Assembly: GCA_030278955.1 (NCBI GenBank)
Contig: JAOANR010000002.1
Location: 11,521,982-11,585,981, forward strand
DNA from: Hygrophila difformis
Taxonomy: Eukaryota > Streptophyta > Magnoliopsida > Lamiales > Acanthaceae
Reading direction: 5' to 3'
DNA: 64,000 nucleotides
The position numbers and the translations under genes were made by a program. A model generated the notes under the pieces. It was not told the origin of the DNA, ran no database searches, and worked only from the letters and a program-made list of their open reading frames with translations. Shown here in pieces: positions 46,275 through 56,974 of the stretch (its first letter is position 1; the number at the start of each line of letters is the position of its first letter).

Positions 46275-46460
46275 TTTTACAGATCACCACCGCTAGGACT
46301 CTTATGTCCGCCAGCCTTACGCCTGGGCTCTTATGTCCACAGGTATCATGGTCAATACAGATCTTTTAATTAGAGTTAATCCGTCCGCTAGCCATACGAT
46401 CAGTGTTTCGCTAGGGCTCTTACGTCAACCTAGACATACACTTGGGCTCTTATGTCCCTA
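46275..46460 (-). repeat. Short repeat module with CTCTTATGTCC core
   Basis: Four copies of GGNCTCTTAYGTCC appear on the plus strand, near 46298, 46328, 46408 and 46447. Flanking arms pair in at least two: CCTG/CAGG near 46323-46343 and CTAGG/CCTAG near 46403-46425. It occupies the same slot in the LTR as the other hairpin arrays. Confidence 0.65.
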
Positions 46461-47749
46461 GCCGCAGAGAACATTGACAGTGTCTAGCTTAGTCATAACC
46501 CGCAATATATTTTAATCTTCTCGTTTCGTGTATCGTATGTCAAAGTATTTCTATCCGTTTCAACCTCAAAGGCTAATTCCACCGTTTCAACAAGATTTCA
46601 AGATTTTGTTTCCGGTCAACCACAGTTTACTCTAAAATTCGTCTAAAATCAGATTTAATTTCAAAAATTCCGAAATTTCAGGACTGACTCCAAAACGTCG
46701 AGATCTACAACTTTTGTGTTTTAACTGTTTCGATCCGAGATACCGAAATAGGTCAAAAACACTAATTTTCACAGAAGTACTGTTCTGTCCGAATTTCATA
46801 TGACTCAGTTTAGAGATTTCGAATTATACTATAGCAATTCAACTCTAAATTTGATGAAATTTTACAGAGGTCGTCGTAAGACAATTATCTACAACTTTCA
46901 TGTTCGGCTAAAGATCTAATTTGGCCTAGAACCATAGTCAAAAACGCCAACAAGTTCAAATCTATGTTCTGTCCAGTTTTCAAGATCCGATTTTAAACCA
47001 GTTCGGTTTGGGGTGGATTTATTATATCAAATCATCACGAAAAATTCTGAAATTTCACAGAGGTATTCATAACGTATAGATCTACAACTCTTATGTTCAA
47101 CGTCAAGCCTAAATCGGTCTAGATCTAAGGTAGAAATCACCAACAAGTTCGAATAAAGAATCTTTCATCGTTTCAAGATCTAAATCTAAAGCAGGCTCGT
47201 TTACGATCAGTTTTGGATATCAAAACATGATGAAAAATTATGAAATTTTTACAGGAGCTAGATCAGTGTCTTTGGGATATTTTTCGTGTTTTAAGTTTTC
47301 TCGTTTGAACGCTTTAAGGGGTTCGAATAAATTCAACAAAAACACTGCGCCGGTGTAGACAGATTTTAGATAGGGTTCCATTCGATCTATATGTTCGAAT
47401 CTTTTAACAACCCAAAACCAAAGTAAGCGTTAACTTACAGATTGTTGAGCGTCCGGGATCGTCGATTCGGAGGCGTGGCTTCCCTCCTCCGTTTATCCTC
47501 TCCGTTTGTCGGGTTCTTCGCTCTCGATTCGGATCGGGGTTTAGAATAGAAAAAGATCGAATTTAGGATTCGTTTTCGAATCACATATGGAAAAGAATGG
47601 ATCAAGGCTTACCACAGCGACGGGGGTCTCCGAATTTCGTCCAAGTCAGTTCCTCCTCTCGGTGTTGTGCCTCCGACGACTCCGGGATTAGGGTTTCGAC
47701 GTATAGAAAGATGTAGGGTTTCGTAAATGTATTCGGAGCTCCTAGGTGG

Positions 47750-47763
47750 TCTTATTTATAGAT
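47750..47763 (-). promoter_or_regulatory. TATA box of solo LTR
   Basis: The minus strand reads CTATAAATAAG, matching CTATAAATAAG in the plus-strand LTR at 49629. Confidence 0.55.
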
Positions 47764-48326
47764 ATCTAAGACCTAGGGCGTCCAAAATCTGACCCCAAGG
47801 GTCTTGGGTCGAGAGATGTTCAACCGAAAGTCGAAAAATCCGCGTTCGGGCGAGAAAAGCTCGCTTGGTTTGTTGCTGCCAGAGTGGCGCGGTCGTGGCG
47901 CGGTCTAAGGCCAACAACCGCGCGGCCGGCGCGCCACTCACGCCTGGACTCCGGTCCGGGCGGGTCGTGCGATCCGTCGCGCTTTTCCTCCTCTCTTTCG
48001 GACTTCTATCCCTCTACGCTCCCGGATCCGGATTTCCGGGGTATCTTCGGGCTCCGATTTCCTATCTTAATTTTACTCGGACCTAAATTTATATTTGGAC
48101 TCAATAACTTGAGTCCATGGGTGTCGGGTCCCCGTGTACCCATTTATTCGATTAAATTGTCTTCGGCTTCCCGGTTTCTCGGAATTTTGTTTCCTTTTTA
48201 ATTTAAATTCCATTTCTCATCTTTTATGATTCTTTATCCATTTATCATTTTTATTATATTTATTTATTTATTTATTTATTTAATTTATTGTATTTATTTT
48301 ATGTTGGAAAATTCTCGGGTATTACA

Positions 48327-48640
48327 GCAGCAAGGAGCAAGGGGAGAACAACATAAAAAAAAAAACTTTCAGACGAACCCATACCCTAGCCAATGAAAGT
48401 TTCAAAGAGTGCAACTGTTGAAATTGTGCAGCCAGAAGCCATATCTCACTCGATTACCCTCAGAATCGTGAGATACGAATGTACGAAGCCATGGATAATA
48501 TCCTGGAAGCAGTTTACCATGGAAAGCTGGTACCAGTATATTAATTTGTAGATGTCCCCTCGGACGAAAGCATCTACAAGGAAGAACTAAGAAGCGATTC
48601 AGACTCACATTCAGATGGATCTTCAACCGAGTCTGACTGA
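48327..48640 (+). pseudogene. EPRV coat protein zinc knuckle and acidic tail
   Basis: Reads through a knuckle-like block whose final Cys has become Tyr (FKECNC, NC, H, Y), then an acidic Ser/Asp-rich end stopping at TGA 48638-48640. Caulimovirid coat proteins carry a CCHC knuckle followed by an acidic tail, which fits. In-frame stops (for example after ECNC) show decay. Confidence 0.7.
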
Positions 48641-48666
48641 AGAGGACAGGTCAGACCATTGAAAAC

Positions 48667-49091
48667 ATGTCTGGATTCTTTTCAAGGATGATGATCTCCA
48701 GTCGAACCATGGAAAGAATAATGCGACAAGATTCCAACCTCGGCCCATATGACGGATTCAGAATTGACGGGTTTGGACGAGTTCTCAATCAAATGGGTCT
48801 CAACCAGAGAAGACATAACATAATGTACAAAGTAAGTGCACGTGAGTTTCCAATTCCTATGGATATGCAATTAATTCCTTAAGAAGAAATTCTTAAGGAA
48901 TTAAGCAAGATGAAAGGGGAGATTGCGATTACTATGATGTGGATCCACATATGAGCCATTGAATTAGTAATTAAGGCAACCTTTAAAGAAGGTATTGATT
49001 CTGAATTACATCTATCAGTTACTGATAGAAGAATCAATAACCTTAGAGATGGTCTTCTTGGGACTATGGTAGGAAATTTATATGCAGGGAA
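48667..49091 (+). pseudogene. EPRV movement protein, 5' part
   Basis: Starts at ATG 48667, 26 bp after the coat protein stop. It reads into a 30K-superfamily movement protein with conserved REFPIPMDMQLIP and, further on, WIHI, KATFKEGID and LLGT..GNLYAG. In-frame stops lie at 48880-48882 (TAA) and near 48953 (TGA). The gypsy LTR at 49092 cuts it off and the rest is not found downstream. Movement proteins let the virus pass through plasmodesmata; this copy cannot function. Confidence 0.8.
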
Positions 49092-51569
49092 TGTAATACC
49101 CGAGAATGGGAAATGAGATACCATAAATAAATAAATCCAGCAAATAAATAAATAAATAAATAAAGATAAGGAAATGAGAAATGAGATTTAACTTAAAAAG
49201 GAATTAAAGGAATTTAATTAAATAAAAAGAATGGACTAAAGGTAAATAAATTGTAAACCGAAACCCGACACCAATGAACTCAAGGATTCGAGTCCAAACA
49301 TCCAATTAGACCCGAGTAAAAATTTAGAGAGGAAGTAGGAACCCGAAGATACCCCGGAAATCGGAATACGGGAGCATAGGGGGATAGAATTCCGAAAGAG
49401 AGGAGGAAAGGCACGACGGATTGCGCGACCCGCCCGGACCAAAGTCCAGGCGAGTGCCGTGCGGTGGCCGCGCGGTCAAAGGGGAACGAGCGCGCCACGA
49501 TCGCGCTGTTGGACAGATTCGCCCGTGCGAGATTTTCTCGCCCGAATCCGGATTTTCCGACTTCGGTTGAACACCATTCGGCTCAAGACCCTTAGAGGCA
49601 GGCCTTGGACGCCCCTAGGTCTTGTTTAACTATAAATAAGCCCTCTTGAAAGCTCCGAACACTTTTCCAAAACCCTACAACTCTCTATACATCGAAAACC
49701 CTAATTCCGGAGTCGTCGGAGGCACGAAACCAAGCGAAGGGACTGATTTGGACGAAATCGGAGTCTCCTAAACGTCGTGGTAAGTTCCGATCCATTCGTC
49801 TCTTACGTTTTGATTCGAAAACGAATCCTAACCTTCTTCTTTTTCTTTCTACACCCCGAATCGGATCTAGAACGTAGAACCCGACGAACGAAGAGGATAG
49901 ACGGAGGACTGGAAGCCACGCCTTCGAAATAGACGATCCTGGATATCTACAAATTTGTAAGTTAATACTTACATTGTTTTGGGAGTAACTAAAACATTCA
50001 TACCTAAAAGTTTAAACAAATCTTTCGTAAATCTGTCAACGTATGTTTTCTACCGGCGCAGCAGTTTTGACGAATTTTTCCGAACCTTAAAACGACTTCA
50101 AACGGAAAAACTTAAAACATGAAAAATGTTCCTAAGGCTTTGATCTATCTAATGTAAACTTTTCAGAATTTTTAGAGATGATTTGTTATGTGAAAACCAA
50201 CCGAAACCGAACTGCTTGAAATTGGATCTTGAAATTCTTGACAGAACTTAGGTCCGATCTTGATCACGTTTTTGACCTTAGTTCTGGACCGATTTAGATA
50301 TTTGGCCGAGCATGAAAGTTGTAGATAAATGTCTTTAGAATGTCTCTGTAAAATTTCATTAAATTTGGAGTTGATTTGCTATGTTAGATCTTGATAATCT
50401 TGAACTGCTGTATGCGAAACTCGGACAGATTAATGTTATGGCGAAAATTGATGTAATTGACCTAATTTGGTAACTCGAATTGAAAACGTTAAAACACGAA
50501 AGTTGTTCATCTCGATGTTTCTGAGTCAATGGTGAAATTTCAGAATTTTTGGAATTAAACTCGATTTTTACCGAATTTTAGAGTAAACTGTGGTTGACCG
50601 AATCAAATCTTGAAATCTTGTTGAAACGGTGAAACTAGCCTTTAAGGTTTAAACGAGTAGAAGAATCTTTGAAATAATTATATGAAATCTGGAAATTAGG
50701 AAATCCCCTTTACAAACTTGATCTTTAAAATTAGGGGGTGAGTGCTCTGCAGGGTGCCCTCCTAACGATTCACTTCGTGCCTATATGGACGATGGTGACC
50801 CCGCGCGAAATATTTGAGATATGATGCCAAAACGGCATGCGATATATGGCCTACACTCTCGTGAATATCCTTATGGGTTTCTCGAGGCTCCGGAGTGGTA
50901 CTGGGTATGGCAGATACGGCTGCGGCCGCCGGTTTCCGGCTAAATTTGACGAGATTGCGATGCAATCGTGAAATACTTGAAATACTAAATCTTGGGAGTA
51001 ATGGGGATAGTTAAATATTTTAATTTTTGTTCTTTAAATTATTAAATGCTTTATTTAAATTAATTATGGCTTCATTTAAATTATTTATGAATATTATCAT
51101 GCTTTTATGTAAATATTAAATTAATGGCTTTTAAACCCTACGATCATGCATGTGTTAACTTACTCAGCAAGTTGTCCTGACCAAACCATTCTATTTTCCT
51201 TTTTCCTTACAGAGTATGTGGAATGATCATGAGCACATTCATGCATGGGGAACCATATTTTTGCAAACTTTATTATTTAAATTCTTGCATTAGACATTAG
51301 AATAAACGGGCCTGTTTAACCCGTGTTTTGACCATGTTGGTCGCATTTACATTTCCGTTGCAATATTATACTTAAATAATATTTCCGTTGCGCTATGATA
51401 TTATTATTTTCGAGATTATTCTGTATGGGCTGTTTGCAAATGTTTTCAATGCTTTTAAATACTTAAATATCTAGCCTTGCATCTCTTTAGTAAGCCGGAG
51501 AAACCGTGTCTTACTAGGGAGGTGTGGCGGTGACATCCCGACCTGGGTGACCAAAAACCGGGTGTTACA
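49092..51569 (+). mobile_element. 5' LTR of the truncated element
   Basis: Starts TGTAATACCCGAG, ends GGGTGTTACA, 2478 bp. It has a GC-rich block (49420-49510), a TATA box at 49629-49639, donor-like GGTAAGT (49780) and GTAAGT in hairpin (49957), GGGTGAGTGCTCT and GCCGG/CCGGC modules (50735-50940) and an acceptor-like CTTACAG ending at 51212. Confidence 0.9.
49629..49639 (+). promoter_or_regulatory. TATA box of LTR promoter
   Basis: CTATAAATAAG lies about 540 bp into the LTR, upstream of a C-rich leader. Confidence 0.6.
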
Positions 51570-51572
51570 AGT

Positions 51573-51584
51573 TGGTATCAGAGC
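51573..51584 (+). promoter_or_regulatory. Primer binding site (initiator Met tRNA)
   Basis: TGGTATCAGAGC three bases after the LTR end. Confidence 0.94.
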
Positions 51585-51867
51585 CCGGCTATTTTTAAAC
51601 TATTATTTTTAAACCCTTATTATTTTTAAACTACTATTAATATTTTGACTATTATTTTAAATTTTAAAGTATTATTTCCATGGAGAAATTTTTATTTTAA
51701 AACCCATGGAAAAAAATATATATATATAGTGCATTAAATTATTTTTGGGGGGAGATCATCATTTGCATTTGCATATTGCATCTCTTTTATGTAGAGAACT
51801 TAGAATCTTGGCGTATTTTAACTTAGAATCTTGGCGAATTTTAACTTAGATCTCTTGCTTGCGCTAG

Positions 51868-52209
51868 ATGGCTAGTCAAGATATGATGCAGTTGATGATC
51901 AAAATGATGAACGTTCACCTTGATTCCCAACAAACCATAGAACAAATGAAATACCGTATGGCTCAATTGGAGGCCAATTTGCACCACATGGGCAACTTGA
52001 GAGAGGCGGATCACCACCGCATAAACCAACTCGAACGCCAAGTCCAAACCCTCACTACACAAAACCTAATACTGAAGGAACACATCGATGCCCATGGGCA
52101 AGACTTGAACACTATCTTTGACGATCTACTGCCGCCAAGTTCGGGGGAGGAAGACACGAAAGAGGATCCCGCTACCCCACCCGGAAGAGGATCCCACTTG
52201 AGACGCTAG
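51868..52209 (+). CDS. Small coiled-coil ORF upstream of gag
   Basis: Encodes 113 residues, homologous to 17407-17826 and to the decayed copy at 43261-43455. Order: MASQDMMQLMIKM helix, a QMKYRMAQLEANLHHMGNLREADHHRINQLERQVQTL coiled coil in which hydrophobic residues recur every 3-4 positions, a DDLLPP motif near residue 90, then an acidic and Pro-rich tail. It has stayed open in a copy whose gag-pol has three stops, although short ORFs survive by chance more easily. Function unknown; no enzymatic motif visible. Confidence 0.65.
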   Translation: MASQDMMQLMIKMMNVHLDSQQTIEQMKYRMAQLEANLHHMGNLREADHHRINQLERQVQTLTTQNLILKEHIDAHGQDLNTIFDDLLPPSSGEEDTKEDPATPPGRGSHLRR

Positions 52210-52525
52210 GAATTCTATTTATAGTAGATACTATTTTTCTAGGAAAATATTTCTACTTTTGTACTAAAACTTCGTATAAGGAAATAAAATGCCCGATTTA
52301 TTTATAATAAATCAAAAAAAAAATTCCGGACAGACCTGTCCGTACGACAAAATAAAAAAATCGAAATAAAATAAAACAAAATTTAAAATAAAACCCAGAA
52401 GCGTACGGCGCTTCTTAGTTCGATCGAGCACCACGTGCGAAATTACAAAACACATGCATACTTATAGAAATTGTTTAGACTATACGTTAAATTCACAAGT
52501 CCTAATCCACCCTATTTGTACCAGA

Positions 52526-55259
52526 ATGGCACCCAGAGGAAGAGGAAGAGGAAGAACTCAACCCGCTCCCCAAACCACTACTGAAACACCTCCTAATGTG
52601 ACGGAACCGGCCCCACCTGTAGAGGAACAACCCCAAGGTGCGCAGGACGCCCCCGCACCGAACAATGTGGGCGATCGTCTTCGGGCGTTAGAGGAGGTTT
52701 TGATTGCGCTAGGAAACGCGCAAGTCAACCAGGGCCAGGCTGCGGCGGTACCTCCGCCCCAAGCTCGCCCCAACTACCTGGCTATGGTGAATCCCTACCA
52801 GCCACCCCACTATGCTGGTGAGGAGGATCCAGCCAAACTGGAGGAATGGATCCGGACCTTCGACAAGCTGCTGGGAGCAGTGAAATGTCCGGAAGGAGAG
52901 AGGGTGCATGTCGCTTCGTACTACTTGGGAGGTGAAGCGGACGACTGGTGGCAGGCAACTCAAGCCAAGCTGACTGAAGATGACGAGCCCTACTCGTGGA
53001 CGGAGATGATGGAACTACTCAGGGATCGATTCTATCCCTTGAGTACTAAAGCCGCCATGTACGAAGAATACCTGTCACTGAAGCAAGGAGGCCAAACCGT
53101 ACAAGAGTACTACACACGATACAAGGAGCTGGTGAGGTTCGCACCAAGACTCGTACCCACGGATGCGGAGAAGGCTCAAAAGTTCGAGATGGGACTGAAC
53201 CTGTCTGTTCGCAAGGTGATCGTGGGGGTACACTACCCCGATTTGCAAGTTGTGTATGACCGCGCTGTGGCAGTAGCGCGTGTGCACCAACTGAAGAGAA
53301 GGGTGAGTGGGGAGTCCAGCAGGGGTCCCCCAAGACAAGAGAAACCGGGACTCGAGAAGCGAGAACAACACTGGAAGGACGAACAGCGGAGAGGGTCGAA
53401 TAGGCCTCAACAAGCCAACAATGGGAGAAGGTTTAACCAAGAAGAACCCGTACCACCCTGCCCAAGGTGTGGACGACCCCATCTGACGAGGGGATGCCCT
53501 CAACAGGGCGTCTGCTTCCGATGTGTTCGAATGGGTCACATGCATCGAGAGTGCCGAACTAGGCTTGAAAACATAACGAAAAGGGAAGACTTGGTCACGG
53601 GGCAGGAACAGCCTCAGAACCAAAATGGGCGGAACGGAAATAACCAGGGGTATAGACCCCCTCAAAACCAATTTAGGCCGCCCAATCAGAACCAGAACCA
53701 ACGACCTCCGCCACCGCAGAATCAAAACCAACAACAAAATCAGCAGCAGAATACGAATCAGCAGGGCAACCAATGACGCCCTGTGGGGAGGCTCTATGTG
53801 GTTAACCAAGCGGACGTGCCTCCACAAGGAGAAGTGATGGCAGGTACATTTCACGTTTTGAATACACCCCTTAGAGTTCTATTTGATTCTAGAGCTAGTT
53901 GTTCGATCATAGCATCAAGGATAGTGCCTGAGTTAGATCTACCTAAGTGCGAGAGAGTTAGCTTAGGAATTCAATTGCCTTCTGGAGAAGTAGTATCTTG
54001 CTCTAAACGATATAACGGAATTCCTATAGTGATAAAGAACGTAGAATTCTTCGCGAACTTAGTAGAATTTAACTTAAGAGACTTTGACATCATACTGGGG
54101 ATGGATTGGTTATCCCAGTATAAAGCGGTGATCGAATGTCAAAAACAAAAGATCACCTTGTCAAAAAGTAGGGGAAAGAAGAGTAACAAAATCGTTAGTG
54201 CACTTAAACTAAGTAACTTGATGCGAAAGGGGTATGAGCTATATGCGTGCTACGTGCACAACCTTGAGGCGGAAGAGAACAAGGTTGATAGCATACCAGT
54301 GGTAAGAGAGTACCCGGATGTGTTTCCTGAAGACATCCCGGGAATGCCACCTGAGAGAGATCTTGAGTTCACTATAGATCTCATTCCGGGCACAGAGCCT
54401 GTCTCAAAAGCTCCGTACCGGATGGCACCACTGGAAATGAAGGAGTTAAAAGACCAACTCGAGGAGCTGTTAGGAAAGGGGTATATAAGGCCGAGTACTT
54501 CCCCCTAGGGAGCACCGGTTTTATTTTTTAAGAAGAAAGACGGAGGATTACGTCGTTGCATAGATTACCGAGGATTAAACCAAGTAACCATCAAGAATAA
54601 ATACCCTTTGCCGAGAATTGAGGATCTATTTGATCAACTGAAGGGAGCTTCAGTATTCTCGAAGATCGACTTACGATCTGGGTATCACCAGTTGAGAATT
54701 GCCGAGTAAGACATTCTGAAGACGGCGTTTCGAACTCGATATGGTCACTACGAGTTCACAGTGTTATCCTTTGGGTTAACAAATGCTCCGGCAATGTTCA
54801 TGAACCTCATGAACAATGTATTTCGAGAGCTGTTAGATCAGTGCGTAGTGGTGTTCATTGATGACATCCTGATCTACTCGAAAAGCGAGGAGGAGCACGC
54901 CCAGCACTTGCACCAAGTGTTAGGGACCTTGCGAAAGAATCAATTATACGGCAAATTGTCCAAATGCGACTTTTGGTTGAAGGAGGTAGCATTTCTAGGA
55001 CATATAGTATCCGCTGATGGAGTTTCAGTGGATCCGGCAAAAGTTTCTGCTGTAACTGAATGGGCAACTCCAAAGAGCCAAACTGAGATAAGGAGTTTCC
55101 TTGGGTTAGCCGGGTACTATAGACGGTTCGTGAAGGATTTTTCGAAAATCGCACGACCTTTGACCCAGCTACTTAAGAAGGGAGTAGAATACGTGTGGAC
55201 AGAGGCTTGTGAGACAGCGTTTCAAGAGCTGAAGAAACGACTCACAACCACACCCGTAC
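52526..55259 (+). pseudogene. Gag-protease-RT of truncated gypsy element
   Basis: Start at ATG 52526 (MAPRGRGRG). Gag capsid domain, then zinc knuckles [13 protein letters not shown] and CFRCVRMGHMHREC, then a Gln/Asn-rich linker. In-frame stops: TGA 53774-53776 at the Gag-protease linker, TAG 54506-54508 early in RT, TAA 54707-54709 in RT. The protease motif reads LFDSRAS, so the Gly of the DSG active-site motif is lost. The RT FIDD motif is present near 54860. A small deletion removes the segment after KSRGK. Homology ends at about 55259 inside the region linking RT to RNase H. Confidence 0.9.
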
Positions 55260-56290
55260 TTAATTGATTGCATCAAAGGTGACAAAAGTGTTTTTTAAAT
55301 TTGATTGCAAATCTGATTTCTATCAGATTAAGATGGAAAATGAGTCGAAATTCACATCATTTTCCACCCCGCAAGGACAATATATTTTGAATGTTATGTT
55401 AATGGGGCTTTCTGATGCCCCTCATATATTCCAAAGAAAGATGGATAATCTATTTAAAGATTATCTAGAGTTTATGTTCGTCTACATTGATGACATTCTA
55501 ATTGCATCTCGAAATATTAAAGAGCATATTAAACATCGTGAAATATTTTCAGATGCATGTCACAGGGAAGGTCTTGTTCTCTCGAAGAAATGCTACCATT
55601 GCTGCTAACAAAATTGAATTCTTAGGGGTTCAAATTGATGAAGTATGGATAGAGTTACAGGAACACATTGTGGAGAAAATCCGCAATTTTAAAGGACAAG
55701 AAACAACTTTAGAGTTTCTTGGGAGTTGTAAATTTTGCGGGTATGTTTATTAAAGACCTTGCAAAATATAGAAAGGATTTTAGACTACTCCTGAAAGAGA
55801 CTGAAAGCTCTAGATGGAAATGGGAAAAAAATTCATACATAGATAATTCGTGAACTAAAGTAAGTCTCCAAAAGCTTGCCGAAACTCGCAATACCTCAAG
55901 ATGAGGATGAGTTGGTAGTCTATACAGAACCCTATGATTTTCGATGGGCAGGAGTGCTCGTGAGAAAAACAACTACGGGTCAAGAATCCTATAGATAGAC
56001 AAGAGGGTTGCTCACTGAACAACAACACATTAATAAGAAGGATTTCTTTGCAGTATGAAAAACATTTAAAAAATGGCCTTTATTCTTACTTGTAAAGAAA
56101 TTTATATTAAAGGGTAATAATACCAATGTTAGAGCTTTTATTATAAAAAAAAAAATCAACTTGAATCAAAAATTGAAAAGCTCGTATTATCAGATGGCAA
56201 GCTGAATGTCAATATTATACTTATGATATTGATGTTATGAAATCTCTTGAAAATGTTCTTGCAGATGTCTTGCCGAGAGATGGAACCATT
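55260..56290 (+). pseudogene. EPRV reverse transcriptase and RNase H
   Basis: Begins inside the RT palm at KFDCKSDFYQIKM. Continues with FSTPQGQY and the YIDDILIAS catalytic motif near 55480-55505, then a thumb-like segment. The RNase H region (about 55900-56290) ends with NVLADVLPR. Frameshifts and stops occur throughout (for example after 55610 and near 55850). The sequence is caulimovirid rather than gypsy: it differs strongly from the gypsy RT immediately to its left. The RT N-terminus and viral protease are missing. Confidence 0.85.
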
Positions 56291-56974
56291 TGAAGCAGAT
56301 TCCATCATTACGAGATTCAGGCACCTCAGGGAAAATCTAAAGGAGCTATCCAAGCATTTTGGACAGCTGGATATCAATGCCAGAACAGCTGGCCAAATAC
56401 AACAGAGCGATGTGGACATGGTCCGCAATGATATACGAACCTCCCATATTGCAATGACAATGCCATGTGAATCAGTATTAGAGCCAATCAGAAAAGCGTC
56501 AGCCTCCCTGGTAAATAAAGAGAAATGTGCCCAAACAACTAATGTGGTCACATATGAAAAAGGATATTCAAGTACTGCTTCGAAGGAACCATTATCGGAT
56601 ACTGACAAAAATGTTGAGCAAGAGGAAAGTCACATCTCCGAAAGTTCAAGTCAACCCACAGCCTATGGGGTGAAAGAGGAAGAAATTAATTTTAGGCCAA
56701 TGACAGACATCTCTAATGTTAATTCAGATGAGAAAGTCCTTTCTACAGCCTGACTGGACTACCAAGGAAAATGGGAACAACTGGTTTCATAAAGGGGAAT
56801 TTACCCGAGCAAGACGGTAATCGAGACATCCGGGAGATACAAGAGGGTCTGGATGCTCGAAGGATCGAAGTCAGAAGATGTTCGAAAGTAGTATGACTTT
56901 GGAGCATTAGCATTTGTTCATACAACATCACCAGGTTCCCACAGATCGAAAAACTTCCGGGATGGATAAGTAGC
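56280..56974 (+). pseudogene. EPRV ORF downstream of RT, first part
   Basis: A frame opens at ATG 56280, overlapping the end of the RNase H reading, and runs to a TGA at 56751-56753; similar coding continues in another frame (FIKGNLPEQDG, then GLDARRIE) up to the LTR insertion. Residues about 10-60 look helical. The position, after RT/RNase H and before the promoter region, is that of the caulimovirid transactivator/viroplasmin gene. I do not recognise a diagnostic motif, so the identity is inferred from position. Confidence 0.55.

Larger units (their letters stand above)
45645..48326 (-). mobile_element. Gypsy solo LTR, reverse orientation, perfect duplication
   Basis: Starts (minus strand) TGTAATACCCGAG and ends CGGGGTGTTACA, 2682 bp. 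The flanks GCAGC (45640-45644 and 48327-48331) are identical. It contains a CTATAAATAAG TATA box (minus strand, about 47750-47763), a perfect hairpin CAGCAC-TAC-GTGCTG at 46034-46048 and a variable repeat module at 46275-46460. It interrupts the EPRV coat protein gene. Confidence 0.92.
49092..55259 (+). mobile_element. Truncated Tekay-type gypsy element
   Basis: Contains a 5' LTR, primer site, coiled-coil ORF, gag, protease and RT. Homology ends near 55259, just before RNase H. RNase H, integrase, polypurine tract and 3' LTR are missing, and EPRV RT follows directly. Confidence 0.9.
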
